Origin: SB25 sp029560875 | Lineage (GTDB): Bacteria; Bacteroidota; Bacteroidia; Bacteroidales; Tenuifilaceae | NCBI GenBank assembly: GCA_035388225.1 | Contig: DAOOPM010000003.1 | Coordinates: 123,489-187,488 of the forward strand | Direction: 5' to 3' | Length of the DNA stretch: 64,000 bases | Shown here: positions 33,957-43,674 of the stretch, piece after piece | How the letters are laid out: every line of letters starts with the position of its first letter | How positions within the stretch are numbered: the first letter of the stretch is position 1 | Made by a program: the position numbers and the translations under genes | The notes under the pieces: generated by a model | Seen by the model: only the letters and a program-made list of their open reading frames with translations | Told to the model about the DNA's origin: nothing | The model's database searches: none

Positions 33957-34793
33957 ATGGTTTCCATAGTAATGACCGTATTTAATGGCGAAAAGCACCT
34001 ATGTAAATCCATAGAGAGTGTTCTGAATCAAACGTACCGCAACTTTGAGTTTATTATTGTTAACGATGGCTCAACTGATTCAACCAATACAATACTTCAA
34101 GATTATGCCAGTCAGGATAGTCGAATAGTTGTAATTAATAATGAGCACAAGGGGTTTCCAATCTCTCTTAATTTAGGAATTAGTCATGCTGTTGGTAAAA
34201 TTGTAGCTAGAATTGATCATGATGATATCTGGATGTCTAATAAATTGGAATACCAATTAGAAATTTTACAAGAAAAACCAGAAATTGAACTGCTTGGCTC
34301 TTCAATTATTCCTATTGATGTAAACGGAGATATTGATAATCGTTATTCAAGGCTTTTCAACAACGGAATGGAATTTAATAGCAAACAAATAAAGACAACT
34401 ATTTTGAAAAATAGTTTGATTTGTCATTCTTCTGCTGTTTTCAAAAAGGATGTGTTTTGGGAGTTGGGAGGATATAATGTTGGTTATAGTACAAGTGTTG
34501 ATTACGATTTATGGATTAGATTTTCTTCAAAGCATAACTGTTTCATTGACAAAGAACCGTTAGTTTTCTATAGGATATGGTCTGGGAATGTATCTTCTAG
34601 GAAAAGGAAAATCCAGACAATTAACTCTTTAATTATTAGAATTAAAGGTTTGTTTGTTTTGGGTTTTTCACTAAAAAATGTTTACTATCTACTTCGATTT
34701 TTTGTTGTAGTTATTCTCAAATCCTTTTTTTACTGGCTTTTAATTAAGCCCATAAAGAAAATTTTTCTCAGCAAAACAATGACTTTCCAGTAG
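33957..34793 (+). CDS. Glycosyltransferase family 2
   Basis: 278 residues. The GT-A core is textbook: VSIVMTVFNGEKHLCKSIESVLNQTYRNFEFIIVNDGSTDST at the start, ARIDHDDIW as the DxD metal motif, and ELGGYNVGYSTSVDYDLWIR in the acceptor region. A hydrophobic C-terminal segment (YLLRFFVVVILKSFFYWLLI) may anchor it to the membrane. Its last 64 bases overlap the end of the convergent sulfotransferase gene. It belongs to the surrounding glycan cluster although it is on the opposite strand. Confidence 0.92.
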   Translation: MVSIVMTVFNGEKHLCKSIESVLNQTYRNFEFIIVNDGSTDSTNTILQDYASQDSRIVVINNEHKGFPISLNLGISHAVGKIVARIDHDDIWMSNKLEYQLEILQEKPEIELLGSSIIPIDVNGDIDNRYSRLFNNGMEFNSKQIKTTILKNSLICHSSAVFKKDVFWELGGYNVGYSTSVDYDLWIRFSSKHNCFIDKEPLVFYRIWSGNVSSRKRKIQTINSLIIRIKGLFVLGFSLKNVYYLLRFFVVVILKSFFYWLLIKPIKKIFLSKTMTFQ

Positions 34794-35665
34794 AGTATAT
34801 TTATCCAATGCCATAATAGTTGCAAAATGTATTTTGAGAAATTAATCCTCGATTTGCAGGAAACCTCGTATTGATACTTTATCATATTATCGTAGCAGAT
34901 GTGTTCAATAATTGCAATATCGGCTGTTGATAACTCTTTTTCCCACGCAGTTATTCTGCTGATAATTGGAGGTTCACTAACCAAAATGTGCTTTTCATCT
35001 TTATTGTAAAATAGTTGTGTTCCTAAATCTGTTTTGTAAAATATTGGACTATCCGTTTTTTCTATCCACCTGAAAAGACCTTGGATAGTGGATTCAAGAT
35101 TACTAATAAGTCTTTCGTAAGTTATTGTTTTTATATCGATTCTTTCGTTTGTTCTGCAATGCCTATTCCAGATTCTAGCCGTAGTTAAAGCATTATTCGA
35201 CATTAGTCTATTTTGCGAAAGGTTGATTGTTCGTTTCTGCGATGCAAATACTGCTCGGGGGTCTCGTATTAAACTCACAAAACATACATTTCGATACGAA
35301 TTGCCCAGAACTTTGTAATACTCCAAAATACTACGTTCTTTGAATACAATAAATCTTGGGTTTTGAGTAAATTTATGTGAATAATCATCTATAATTTTAA
35401 AGAACAAATCAATTCTGCTTTTACATCCAGTCGAATCTATTGGGATATCCCATAGGGTAAATTTTTTATCATTCAAAATTGCTTGTCGAAAATTCCTCAA
35501 AAATCTCGGATTTATTTCTTTGTTCTGATTTTTAAGTAAAACCCTAATCAGCAAGTCAAGTTCAGGACAAACTACAACTCCTTCAATTTTATTTAACTCG
35601 TTTAAAAGAAAGGTAGAGCCAGACCTATCGCAGTAACCAATGAGTATATATGTTGGTTCTATCAT
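34730..35665 (-). CDS. Sulfotransferase (second of two)
   Basis: 311 residues from the ATG; a TTG directly before it is also in frame. The 5'-phosphosulfate loop is YILIGYCDRSGSTFLLNELN and the 3'-phosphate region is FVSLIRDPRAVFASQKR, both typical of PAPS-dependent sulfotransferases. A cytoplasmic enzyme of this kind would sulfate a sugar or lipid before export. It follows a related sulfotransferase on the same strand and overlaps the GT2 gene at the 3' end. Sulfate activation genes (cysDNC) are not in the window. Confidence 0.85.
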   Translation of the reverse strand: MIEPTYILIGYCDRSGSTFLLNELNKIEGVVVCPELDLLIRVLLKNQNKEINPRFLRNFRQAILNDKKFTLWDIPIDSTGCKSRIDLFFKIIDDYSHKFTQNPRFIVFKERSILEYYKVLGNSYRNVCFVSLIRDPRAVFASQKRTINLSQNRLMSNNALTTARIWNRHCRTNERIDIKTITYERLISNLESTIQGLFRWIEKTDSPIFYKTDLGTQLFYNKDEKHILVSEPPIISRITAWEKELSTADIAIIEHICYDNMIKYQYEVSCKSRINFSKYILQLLWHWINILYWKVIVLLRKIFFMGLIKSQ

Positions 35666-35671
35666 CAATGT

Positions 35672-36553
35672 TTAATTATCAAAATTATAATCAGCTAGCC
35701 AAGGATACTTAGCCATATTTTGCAATACCAAATTTACAAGATGTACTGGCCAATCTATACTATGCCTAGTTTTCTTTGGATTCTCAAAAACAATACTGCT
35801 ACAAGATTCAAGGTAGTCATCGCTTGCACCTAACCCAATCTTTTTTACCAAAAAATTTAAAGATTCCTTAGGCTGTTTAATAAGATCCTCGTGCTTTATA
35901 TCAATAATTTCAATTTTACGGCTTTCTTTAAATTGCTGAATTATTTCAGCATTAGAAAAATACTTTGTAATCACCATCTCTAAATCTTTATTAGTAACAG
36001 GCTTTAATACTCGATTACCACCTCTGGCCCAAGTGGTGATATTGTCGAACGGATTTCGGTAAACATGAATATACTTAACTGGAATACCCAACTTTTCTTC
36101 CATAATTCTGAACAAATCGGGATTTTCTTTCAACAGATTTGCACTGACACCTCCTTTTTTATCGCCAATAACTTTTAGTTTCGTGTACTTTCCCTGAAAC
36201 TGATGTGGAACAGCACACGAGTAACCCGTACTCATACGACCCGACATGGCTTGGCGCACAGAATTGCTTATTAACATTGAGAAAACTTGTTTTTTCGAAA
36301 AACCAAGAAGGAAGTATTGCAATGCATTTTGTTCGTGGGCTACAATTATATTAGGATGAGCATCAAGTAGGGCTCCAACTAAAGAGTGTCCGCTTCTTGG
36401 ATAACCTATAAACATAATGTAGGTTTGAATACCTCCGAATAGCCTAAAGTTTTTCCATCCTTTCACTAATGAGGTGAAATATTGTCTTAAAATCGAAATT
36501 TTAAAGAAAATCCGTTTAGTATTTAAGCCCGTTTCCTCTACTTTAGACCTCAT
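35672..36553 (-). CDS. Sulfotransferase (first of two)
   Basis: 293 residues from the ATG; a TTG six codons upstream is in frame. PAPS-binding motifs are MFIGYPRSGHSLVGALLDAHPNI and IHVYRNPFDNITTWARGG. It is only distantly like its neighbour, so the two probably modify different positions or acceptors. The six-base gap to the next gene marks a two-gene operon. Together with three glycosyltransferases it suggests a sulfated surface glycan; the acceptor is unknown. Confidence 0.87.
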   Translation of the reverse strand: MRSKVEETGLNTKRIFFKISILRQYFTSLVKGWKNFRLFGGIQTYIMFIGYPRSGHSLVGALLDAHPNIIVAHEQNALQYFLLGFSKKQVFSMLISNSVRQAMSGRMSTGYSCAVPHQFQGKYTKLKVIGDKKGGVSANLLKENPDLFRIMEEKLGIPVKYIHVYRNPFDNITTWARGGNRVLKPVTNKDLEMVITKYFSNAEIIQQFKESRKIEIIDIKHEDLIKQPKESLNFLVKKIGLGASDDYLESCSSIVFENPKKTRHSIDWPVHLVNLVLQNMAKYPWLADYNFDN

Positions 36554-36654
36554 AAATAATAAGTTAATCAAAATTCACCTATTAACTGAAACAAAATACT
36601 TGGTTTAGATGTAATGATAATGTAATTTTATGTAATATTTTCTATAACTGGTAC

Positions 36655-36662
36655 TACTTTTG
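36655..36662 (+). promoter_or_regulatory. Candidate -7 element of the T9SS cargo gene
   Basis: TACTTTTG is an exact TAnnTTTG match, 26 bases before the start codon. No good -33 box. Confidence 0.45.
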
Positions 36663-36688
36663 CTCTAAAAATTAAAAATAGAATTGCT

Positions 36689-39600
36689 ATGAAACAGTTA
36701 AAATTACTCCCAATGGTCTTTTCTATACTCCTAGCCTTACAGGGTTTTTCCCAAAGCTGGCAATGGGGTAAACACGTAACTGGAGCCGGAGATATTTTCA
36801 ACCAAGTTACCAAGGTCGATGGAAGTGGAAACATGATAGTTGCTGGTGCAAAAAACGGTCTAACAACATTTGTTGGGTCTGCAGATCCTGATCCATATAC
36901 TCTTAATGCAGCTGTCAACACACCATTTCTTGCAAAGTATAATCCTGATGGATCCATTATATGGTTAATCAACATTGGAAATCAGGATGATACTAACTTA
37001 AAAGGGCTTACCGTTGATAACCAAGGAAATATTATCATAACGGGACAATTTAGTAGTGCGATAGAACCTTGTACTTTTGGAAGCACTAACACTACAGGAA
37101 GCAACCCCGATATTCCTCTTATTGGTGATGGAAGCAGGGATGGGTATTTGGCAAAATACGATACAAATGGAAATTTACTCTGGGCATATGCAATTGCCCA
37201 AGGTGCGTTGGAGGATCGTAGTTTTGGTGTAATAACAGACTCTGAAAACAACATTTATGTTTCGGGTTTTTTTAGAAGTACAAACCTTAATATTTTTAGA
37301 AAGGATTTGTCTGATTCAACCATAACAAAAACCGCTGGAAATAATAGTGATGGATATATTGTAAAATACTCGCCAGACGCTTATTATCTATGGCACAAAC
37401 AGTTCTCTTCACCCACCTATGCTCGAAACACAGGGGGTATAGCCCTTGCTCCAAACAATGGAGTTTATGTAGCAATCGATTTTACAAGTAGTGTTTCTGT
37501 TGTTGGAACTGATCCTTTAGTTTCTGCTAGTGCTATTGGAAACAAAGCTGTTGCAATATTTAAATTATCTGAGGATAGTAATGTAGATTGGGTTAGAGTA
37601 ATCCGAGGTTCTGTGGCTGGATCTGGGGTAAATGTTGTTCAAGGTGGAGCCTTTACTTCGGACGCAGAAGGTAATCTTTATGCTATCGGGCAAGGAAACA
37701 CAACTTTGATCTTTGAGGATGGTGCAGGAGGCAATTTACTGTCGTTAACTTGCAATGCCTACGATGGTTGGTTAGCAAAGTATAGTACGCAGGGAGTGCT
37801 GTTGTGGGCTAAAATTGCTGGAGGCTTGACAAACGAAATGTTTAACTCGGTTTCGTATAGAAACGGAGTAGCAAGTGTTGTTGGGTATTATAGTGCGGTC
37901 ACCTATTTGCCTAGCCATACAGATCGTAGAGATACTTTAATAAATAGTGGAGGACAGGATATTTTCCTTATTAACTACAATTCTGATGGACAATATTTAG
38001 GTTCTAGTCGGATGGGCGGAAGTTTAGATGATGAAGCCTCATCAGTCGCTTTTACGCCTGACGGAAATTCAATTGTGGGAGCATCATTTAAGTCAACTAC
38101 TCTTAATGTGCCAGGTGTTGATACTACTCTTAATAATGGTGGCCTACGCGACATGTTTCTCGGAAAGCATATCAACATACATTTTTTACCAGAGGAAACT
38201 CCAATATCTTGTAACAATGGTAACAATGGTGCGTTAACGTTTACAATATTCGGTGGAGGTGAGGCTCCATATTCGTACTCTTTTGCTAAGGTTGGTGGCT
38301 CTGTTATTGGTTCTGGAACTTATTCAAATCCTGTTACTTTTCAAAATTTAGATGCTGGAACTTATTACGTTGACATTACTGACAACCAAACGAGAACCAT
38401 TAGAAAATATTATAAGATAAACAATCCGACTCCTATAACAATAACTGGTAATGTTGTAAATGTGGGTGGTTGTTATGCCGATCAAACAGGAGAAATAAAT
38501 ATTACAGTTTCTGGAGGAACGGCTCCTTACACATACCTTTGGGATTCAGAGGATGGGTATGGTTATATTCCAGTAGTTGAGGATCAGAGTAATGTAACCG
38601 CGGGAAATTATAAAGTTACTGTGATTGATGCCAACGGCTGTGAGGCCGAAAAGACGTTTATTGTTACTCAACCTGCAAAAATCAACTTTACAGGAAGTGT
38701 CCCCGTTAACAACACTTCGTCGGTTCCTGCTTCACCAAATGGATCAATTACTCCTATTGTTAATAATGGGTCTGCTCCAATAACCTACGCTTGGCAAGGT
38801 CCGAATGGTTTTACTTCTACTGATGCTAATTTAACAGGGCTAAGAGGGGGTTCATATATATTAACGGTTACAGCCAATGGCTGCATTGCCGACACAATGT
38901 TCTGCTTGCTCGATGCAAATTTATTAAATGCTTGCATTTCCGAAATACATGATCCTAAGTGTAAGGGTGGAAGCGATGGTTCTGCTACCGTTAGTTACTT
39001 TAACGCTATTGGTGGTGTTACGCTAGCCTGGAGCAATGGACAAACCGATGTTGTAACAGCAACAGGTCTCTCAAAGGGAGGCTATACAGTAACCATTACC
39101 GATGATATGGGCACACCCTCTGAACCAGCTGACGATGCCACAGTAACAGTTCCCTTTAATATTGGAGAACCTGAGTATCCTCTGGACGTTGCTACTACTG
39201 TAAATAAATCTACATGCCCTAACAGTAATGATGGATCAATTTACCTAACAGTAAACGGTTGGTCGCATCCTTATACTTATACATGGTCAACTACCGATGG
39301 AAATGGAATAGTTGATGGACAGAAAGATCAGGATGGGTTAACAGTAGGAACTTACTCTGTTATTGTTTCTGATGTATATGGTTGCGAGATTACTAAAAAT
39401 CTCAACCTTGGGTCAGAATACTCTAGTCCTAGTATAACTTTGGTTGCAACTCCATCGAACGTTGTAACAGAGGGGACGGCAATTACTCTTACTGCATCGG
39501 GGGGAAGTGTTTATGTGTTCTTTATAGATGATGTTTCGCAAGGCGTACCTTCAGTTTCAGACAATATTGTTATTAGTAACCCTGTGAATAATACCAGAAT

Positions 39601-40165
39601 AAAAGCGGTTGGGTATAACACTGCAGGATGTTCTGGCGAAAGCAATGAGGTAACTTTAACGGTAAACCCAATTACCTACGCTGTAACCTTTACGGTAACA
39701 AATAAAACCAACAGTTCGCCTATTGAGAATGCACAAATAACAATAGGGTCAGACTCTCCTATACTAACAAATAGTTCTGGGGTGGCTACAGCACAAAAAG
39801 CTAATGGAACATATAGTTACACAGTAACTGCAACAACTTACTATGATATTACTGGCGATTTTACTGTGACCGATGCAAATGTTGATATACCTATTCAACT
39901 AACCTCTACTGGTATTAACGATAATTCTTTGGTTGGTCTGAATGTGTATCCAAATCCATTCAATACCGAAATTAAGTTTACGTTGACCGATAAGATTAAT
40001 AGGGTTGAGGTTTCGAACATTCTTGGCCAAAAAGTTATTGATATCAATACACACGGAGCAAATAGCATTAGTACACAGGACATTCCTAATGGAATCTACT
40101 TGATTAAGTTTACCGCTAAGAATGGCGATACTGTTGTGCGAAAACTTTTGAAGGATAACAGATAA
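36689..40165 (+). CDS. Large secreted protein with SprB-like repeats and a type A T9SS sorting domain
   Basis: 1158 residues. A signal peptide (ends LQGFSQS) is followed by a beta-propeller-like half with repeated AKYNPDGSI / AKYDTNGNLLWA / VKYSPDAYYLW / AKYSTQGVLLWA motifs (to about 490). SprB-like repeats come next, each with a Cys near CNNGNNGALTF / CYADQTGEI / CKGGSDGSA / CPNSNDGSI and ending GTY or GNY before V-[DT]-I-D. The last 75 residues, GLNVYPNPFNTEIKFT to VRKLLKDNR, form a type A T9SS C-terminal signal. It is exported by T9SS and probably attached to the cell surface or released; an adhesin-like role is plausible. Confidence 0.93.
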   Translation: MKQLKLLPMVFSILLALQGFSQSWQWGKHVTGAGDIFNQVTKVDGSGNMIVAGAKNGLTTFVGSADPDPYTLNAAVNTPFLAKYNPDGSIIWLINIGNQDDTNLKGLTVDNQGNIIITGQFSSAIEPCTFGSTNTTGSNPDIPLIGDGSRDGYLAKYDTNGNLLWAYAIAQGALEDRSFGVITDSENNIYVSGFFRSTNLNIFRKDLSDSTITKTAGNNSDGYIVKYSPDAYYLWHKQFSSPTYARNTGGIALAPNNGVYVAIDFTSSVSVVGTDPLVSASAIGNKAVAIFKLSEDSNVDWVRVIRGSVAGSGVNVVQGGAFTSDAEGNLYAIGQGNTTLIFEDGAGGNLLSLTCNAYDGWLAKYSTQGVLLWAKIAGGLTNEMFNSVSYRNGVASVVGYYSAVTYLPSHTDRRDTLINSGGQDIFLINYNSDGQYLGSSRMGGSLDDEASSVAFTPDGNSIVGASFKSTTLNVPGVDTTLNNGGLRDMFLGKHINIHFLPEETPISCNNGNNGALTFTIFGGGEAPYSYSFAKVGGSVIGSGTYSNPVTFQNLDAGTYYVDITDNQTRTIRKYYKINNPTPITITGNVVNVGGCYADQTGEINITVSGGTAPYTYLWDSEDGYGYIPVVEDQSNVTAGNYKVTVIDANGCEAEKTFIVTQPAKINFTGSVPVNNTSSVPASPNGSITPIVNNGSAPITYAWQGPNGFTSTDANLTGLRGGSYILTVTANGCIADTMFCLLDANLLNACISEIHDPKCKGGSDGSATVSYFNAIGGVTLAWSNGQTDVVTATGLSKGGYTVTITDDMGTPSEPADDATVTVPFNIGEPEYPLDVATTVNKSTCPNSNDGSIYLTVNGWSHPYTYTWSTTDGNGIVDGQKDQDGLTVGTYSVIVSDVYGCEITKNLNLGSEYSSPSITLVATPSNVVTEGTAITLTASGGSVYVFFIDDVSQGVPSVSDNIVISNPVNNTRIKAVGYNTAGCSGESNEVTLTVNPITYAVTFTVTNKTNSSPIENAQITIGSDSPILTNSSGVATAQKANGTYSYTVTATTYYDITGDFTVTDANVDIPIQLTSTGINDNSLVGLNVYPNPFNTEIKFTLTDKINRVEVSNILGQKVIDINTHGANSISTQDIPNGIYLIKFTAKNGDTVVRKLLKDNR

Positions 40166-40185
40166 GGTAGTTACTCTTGTCATAT

Positions 40186-40217
40186 AATAAAGCCTCTGAG
40201 TACTCAGAGGCTTTATT
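40186..40217. terminator. Bidirectional terminator between the T9SS cargo and the FadL-like gene
   Basis: A perfect 32-base palindrome built on AATAAAGCCTCTGAG, with A-rich and T-rich flanks, lies between two convergent genes. Confidence 0.85.
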
Positions 40218-40230
40218 ATTTCTATTAAAC

Positions 40231-41510
40231 TTAAAATTTAATATCCAATCCAAGGGCAATTACATAGGCCTTGTTTGTAATATCAACATTGGGTTTAGAT
40301 GGCCAATTCTCTGCTTTAATAGATTTATCAGTCCAAAATGTACGTCCAATGCCTAGGTCAATCTGAACATTATCCGTTACGCTATAACCAGCACCAATTC
40401 CGATGTTGATATTATCGTATTTGACTGCTTCGTAAGCACCCAGTTGGGTGTAATATTGTTCCTGGTTGGAGTATCCAAAGTGTATATATTTTGCACCAGC
40501 GCTTATTTGAAGTTTTGGTAGCACTTGGTAGTATGAACCTAAAGCGATATGATAGCAATCTCCGAGATTTCTTTGCCGCTACTATTTTTACCCCAATCTG
40601 CACCCTTTTGGAAGTAGTAGTTAAAATCTAATGCAGTAGTTAGTTTTTCATTTATCTTGTAGGATATACCTGTGTAAAGTACTGCAGGTAAGTCGCGGTC
40701 AGATTTTGCACCATCGGGTGCTAAATCCTTATATGTACCCTTATTGTCTTTAGCCTCAAATTCTAGTTTAACCTTTGTTTCGTAGTGGATTGCTAGGTTT
40801 AGTTTTTCCGAAACAGCATAGTTTAAACCAATAATTCCACCAAATCCTCTCGCTTCATTTTTATAATCAACAGTCATGCTGTAATCTGGCGAAGTGCCGT
40901 GGAACACCATTCCTGCCTCTGTATGGTTATTTGCAACAATATACCTTCCTCCAATCGAAAAAGACAACTTTTCCGTTACTAAATACGAGAAATTTAATGG
41001 AATAGCTAAGTAGTATGATGATGCTTTCAAACTTTGATTATTAAAGTTGGAGTATCCCATTGGTGCCAATGTGGATAAGAATTGATAACCCATTAGTGTT
41101 GTATTTATTGAACCCTCTGGGTAATCTGCTGAAGCACCACCTCCTGTAACATAAACACCCGATGAAAAAGCCCATTTATCCTTTTTAAACGCAGCATAAA
41201 ATGATGGTAAAAATAAATCAGCGCCATCCTGCTCAAAAGATTGTTTACCTGCACCTAGGCCTAAGTCAAACGAATGTTGTGGCTTCCGAAAAAGTGTTTG
41301 ATTATTCAAACTAAAATACATGCCATCGTTGAGTTTTACTAATCCCGCAGGATTGTAATTAACGATATCCGCACCATCAAGTGCTGCATTACGCGCATTA
41401 GCACGAATCCATTTTGCACTCATATTGGCCAAATTATCCATTTGGGCTGATACGCACATAGGCATCAGTAAGCCAAGTACAAATCCTGATAATTTTATTA
41501 TTCTTTTCAT
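40231..41510 (-). pseudogene. OmpP1/FadL-family outer membrane transporter, interrupted by a frameshift
   Basis: The first frame runs from ATG 41510 (an in-frame TTG lies just upstream): a signal peptide (ends CVSAQ), then GADIVNYNPAGLVKLNDGMYFSLNN and beta-strands of a FadL/OmpP1 barrel, stopping at 40539. The rest of the barrel continues in another frame as CYHIALGSYYQVLPKLQISAG and ends KAYVIALGLDIKF, a normal porin C-terminus. One base missing near 40555-40558 explains both. Either the gene is a recent pseudogene or this is a sequencing error. If intact it would make about 425 residues and carry hydrophobic compounds across the outer membrane. Confidence 0.8.
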
Positions 41511-41719
41511 TTTCAAAATAGATTTAATAATTACTTATTGTTTAATAAAATGATACTTATACGACACAAATTGACGCATAAAATCAATTTTATTTTGAAT
41601 TGAAAAGTATAAAATTTAAATTAATTTTTATTATAAATTCATTAAAGTTATTTATTTATTTGATATTCATATTTTTAATGAGTTATTAATTTTATTTTAA
41701 TAAATATAAGTTCATAAAA

Positions 41720-41744
41720 AAAGCCTTGACCATGTCAAGGCTTT
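41720..41744 (-). terminator. Terminator after queA
   Basis: AAAGCCTTGAC / GTCAAGGCTTT pair perfectly around a three-base loop; on the minus strand a run of seven T follows. Confidence 0.85.
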
Positions 41745-41766
41745 AAAGTGCATATATGTTTGTTAT

Positions 41767-42816
41767 TTAGATGATTAACATAGCATCGCCATAGGTTCCA
41801 AAACGATACTTTTCCTTAACAGCCACTTTGTATGCCTCAAAAAGCAAATCATACCCAGCAAATGCAGAAACCATCATCAAGAGGGTTGAAAGCGGCAAAT
41901 GGAAGTTTGTAATAAGCATATTAGGAACGGCAAATTCGTATGGAGGGAAAATAAACTTGTTTGTCCATCCACTGTATGGTTTAAGGTATCCATCGGTAGT
42001 AACAGAACTCTCTAAAGTGCGAAGAACAGTTGTTCCCACAGCGCAAATATTCTTTTTGTTTTGTTTTGCTGCATTAACTATGTCAACAGCATCCATAGGA
42101 ATATTTATTTGCTCAGAGTCCATTTTGTGCTTGGTTAAATCCTCCACATCAACGGTGCGGAAATTGCCCAAACCAACATGAAGTGTGATTTCAGCAAAGT
42201 TCAAACCCTTAATTTCAAGTCGCTTAAGTAACTGTTTGCTAAAATGCAAACCAGCGGTTGGAGCTGCAACTGCTCCCTCGTGCTTAGCGTAAACTGTTTG
42301 GTAACGCTCACGGTCCTCCTCAATAACCTCGCGTCGAATAAATTTTGGCAGAGGAGTTTCGCCAAGGCGATAAAGGGTATCCTTAAATTCATCGTAAGAG
42401 CCATCAAAAAGGAAACGAAGGGTTCTTCCTCGGCTGGTGGTATTATCAATTACCTCGGCAACTAAAACATCGTCTTCGCCAAAGTATAGTTTATTACCAA
42501 TTCTAATTTTGCGGGCAGGGTCAACCAGCACATCCCACAAACGCTGCTCCTTGTTAAGTTCTCTAAGTAAAAAAACCTCTATTTCAGCACCAGTTTTTTC
42601 TTTATTGCCATATAGCCTAGCGGGGAAAACCTTGGTATTGTTAAACACCAAAACATCGTCCTCGTTAAAGTAATCTATAATGTCCTTAAAAACGCGATGT
42701 TCAATCTGCTTGGTCTTACGGTTAATCACCATTAGTCTGGATTCGTCACGGTTTTCAGTAGGATGCTTAGCGATTAGCTCCTGAGGCAGATTGTACTTGT
42801 ACTGCGATAGCTTCAT
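41767..42816 (-). CDS. queA: S-adenosylmethionine:tRNA ribosyltransferase-isomerase
   Basis: 349 residues, full family length. Typical motifs are KLSQYKYNLPQELIAKHPTENRDESRLMVI at the N-terminus, GAVAAPTAGLHF in the middle, and ITNFHLPLSTLLMMVSAFAG near the end. The enzyme builds epoxyqueuosine on tRNA from the SAM ribosyl group. It follows truB on the same strand with 144 bases between them, where a possible promoter of its own lies. Confidence 0.96.
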   Translation of the reverse strand: MKLSQYKYNLPQELIAKHPTENRDESRLMVINRKTKQIEHRVFKDIIDYFNEDDVLVFNNTKVFPARLYGNKEKTGAEIEVFLLRELNKEQRLWDVLVDPARKIRIGNKLYFGEDDVLVAEVIDNTTSRGRTLRFLFDGSYDEFKDTLYRLGETPLPKFIRREVIEEDRERYQTVYAKHEGAVAAPTAGLHFSKQLLKRLEIKGLNFAEITLHVGLGNFRTVDVEDLTKHKMDSEQINIPMDAVDIVNAAKQNKKNICAVGTTVLRTLESSVTTDGYLKPYSGWTNKFIFPPYEFAVPNMLITNFHLPLSTLLMMVSAFAGYDLLFEAYKVAVKEKYRFGTYGDAMLII

Positions 42817-42912
42817 TTTGTTATTATTATTAAGTTTACTTTCTACAAACTACAACAACCATCAGCCCTTGAAACCTAAGAGCTGTTTAACATTAATAAA
42901 ATTAAGCGGTTG

Positions 42913-42920
42913 CAAATTTA
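42913..42920 (-). promoter_or_regulatory. Candidate -7 element of queA
   Basis: Reads TAAATTTG on the minus strand, an exact TAnnTTTG match in the truB-queA gap, 97 bases before the queA start. Confidence 0.35.
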
Positions 42921-42960
42921 GTGCATAATTTTAAAGACTGCCCATCTTATACGGACAATT

Positions 42961-43674
42961 TTACAGTTGGTTACAAAGCTGTGAAAATTTTTTTTCGATT
43001 TCTTCAATTGTTAATGCATCTTCTATTTTAAAGTCACCGCTGGCGGTACGACGGAGCTGAACAAGATGAGCACCAGAATTTAATGTCGTTCCAATATCTC
43101 GAGCAATGGAGCGTATATAGGTACCCTTACTGCAACTAATGTTTAATTCCAGAAAGGGCATTTCAAACTTAACAACCTCCATCCCATAAATCTCAATAGA
43201 GGATGGTTTTAACTCCATATCGACACCTTTGCGAGCAAATTCATAGGCACGTTTGCCATCGATAAATTTTGCCGAGAATAAAGGCGGAATTTGCTCCTGC
43301 GGACCAATAAATCCTTTGACAACTTCTTGAATAAGTTCAGGAGTAATGTGTTCTGTTGGGTATTGCTTATCAGGCTTAGTTTCCAAATCGAACGAAGGGG
43401 TGGTTTCTCCAATTTTAATTGTGGCCAAGTACTCCTTGCGCTGAGCCATTAGCTCGTTAACCCGCTTAGTTGTCTTTCCTGTACAAACCACAAGCAATCC
43501 TGTTGCCAATGGGTCTAGAGTTCCTGCGTGACCAACCTTAATTGTTTTATCGCCAGTGGCTCTACGAATTAAGACCTTAAATTTTCCAACCACGTTGAAC
43601 GATGTCCAAGTGTATGGCTTATCAATCAGAAAAACACTTCCTTCCTTAAGGGTGTTGATATTGTTTATATCCAT
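42961..43674 (-). CDS. truB: tRNA pseudouridine(55) synthase
   Basis: 237 residues. The N-terminus GSVFLIDKPYTWTSFNVV is followed by KVGHAGTLDPLATGLLVVCTGK, holding the catalytic Asp54. SFDLETKPD and YEFARKG are further TruB blocks. The short length means the C-terminal PUA domain is absent, as in many Bacteroidota. It makes pseudouridine 55 in the T-loop of tRNA. The start directly abuts the uppP stop, so the genes are cotranscribed. Confidence 0.96.
   Translation of the reverse strand: MDINNINTLKEGSVFLIDKPYTWTSFNVVGKFKVLIRRATGDKTIKVGHAGTLDPLATGLLVVCTGKTTKRVNELMAQRKEYLATIKIGETTPSFDLETKPDKQYPTEHITPELIQEVVKGFIGPQEQIPPLFSAKFIDGKRAYEFARKGVDMELKPSSIEIYGMEVVKFEMPFLELNISCSKGTYIRSIARDIGTTLNSGAHLVQLRRTASGDFKIEDALTIEEIEKKFSQLCNQL

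Noticed and set aside
38200..39700. Tandem DNA repeats in the T9SS cargo gene
   Set aside because: The repeats are visible only as protein motifs; the DNA copies are diverged, so this is not a simple-sequence or phase-variable tract.
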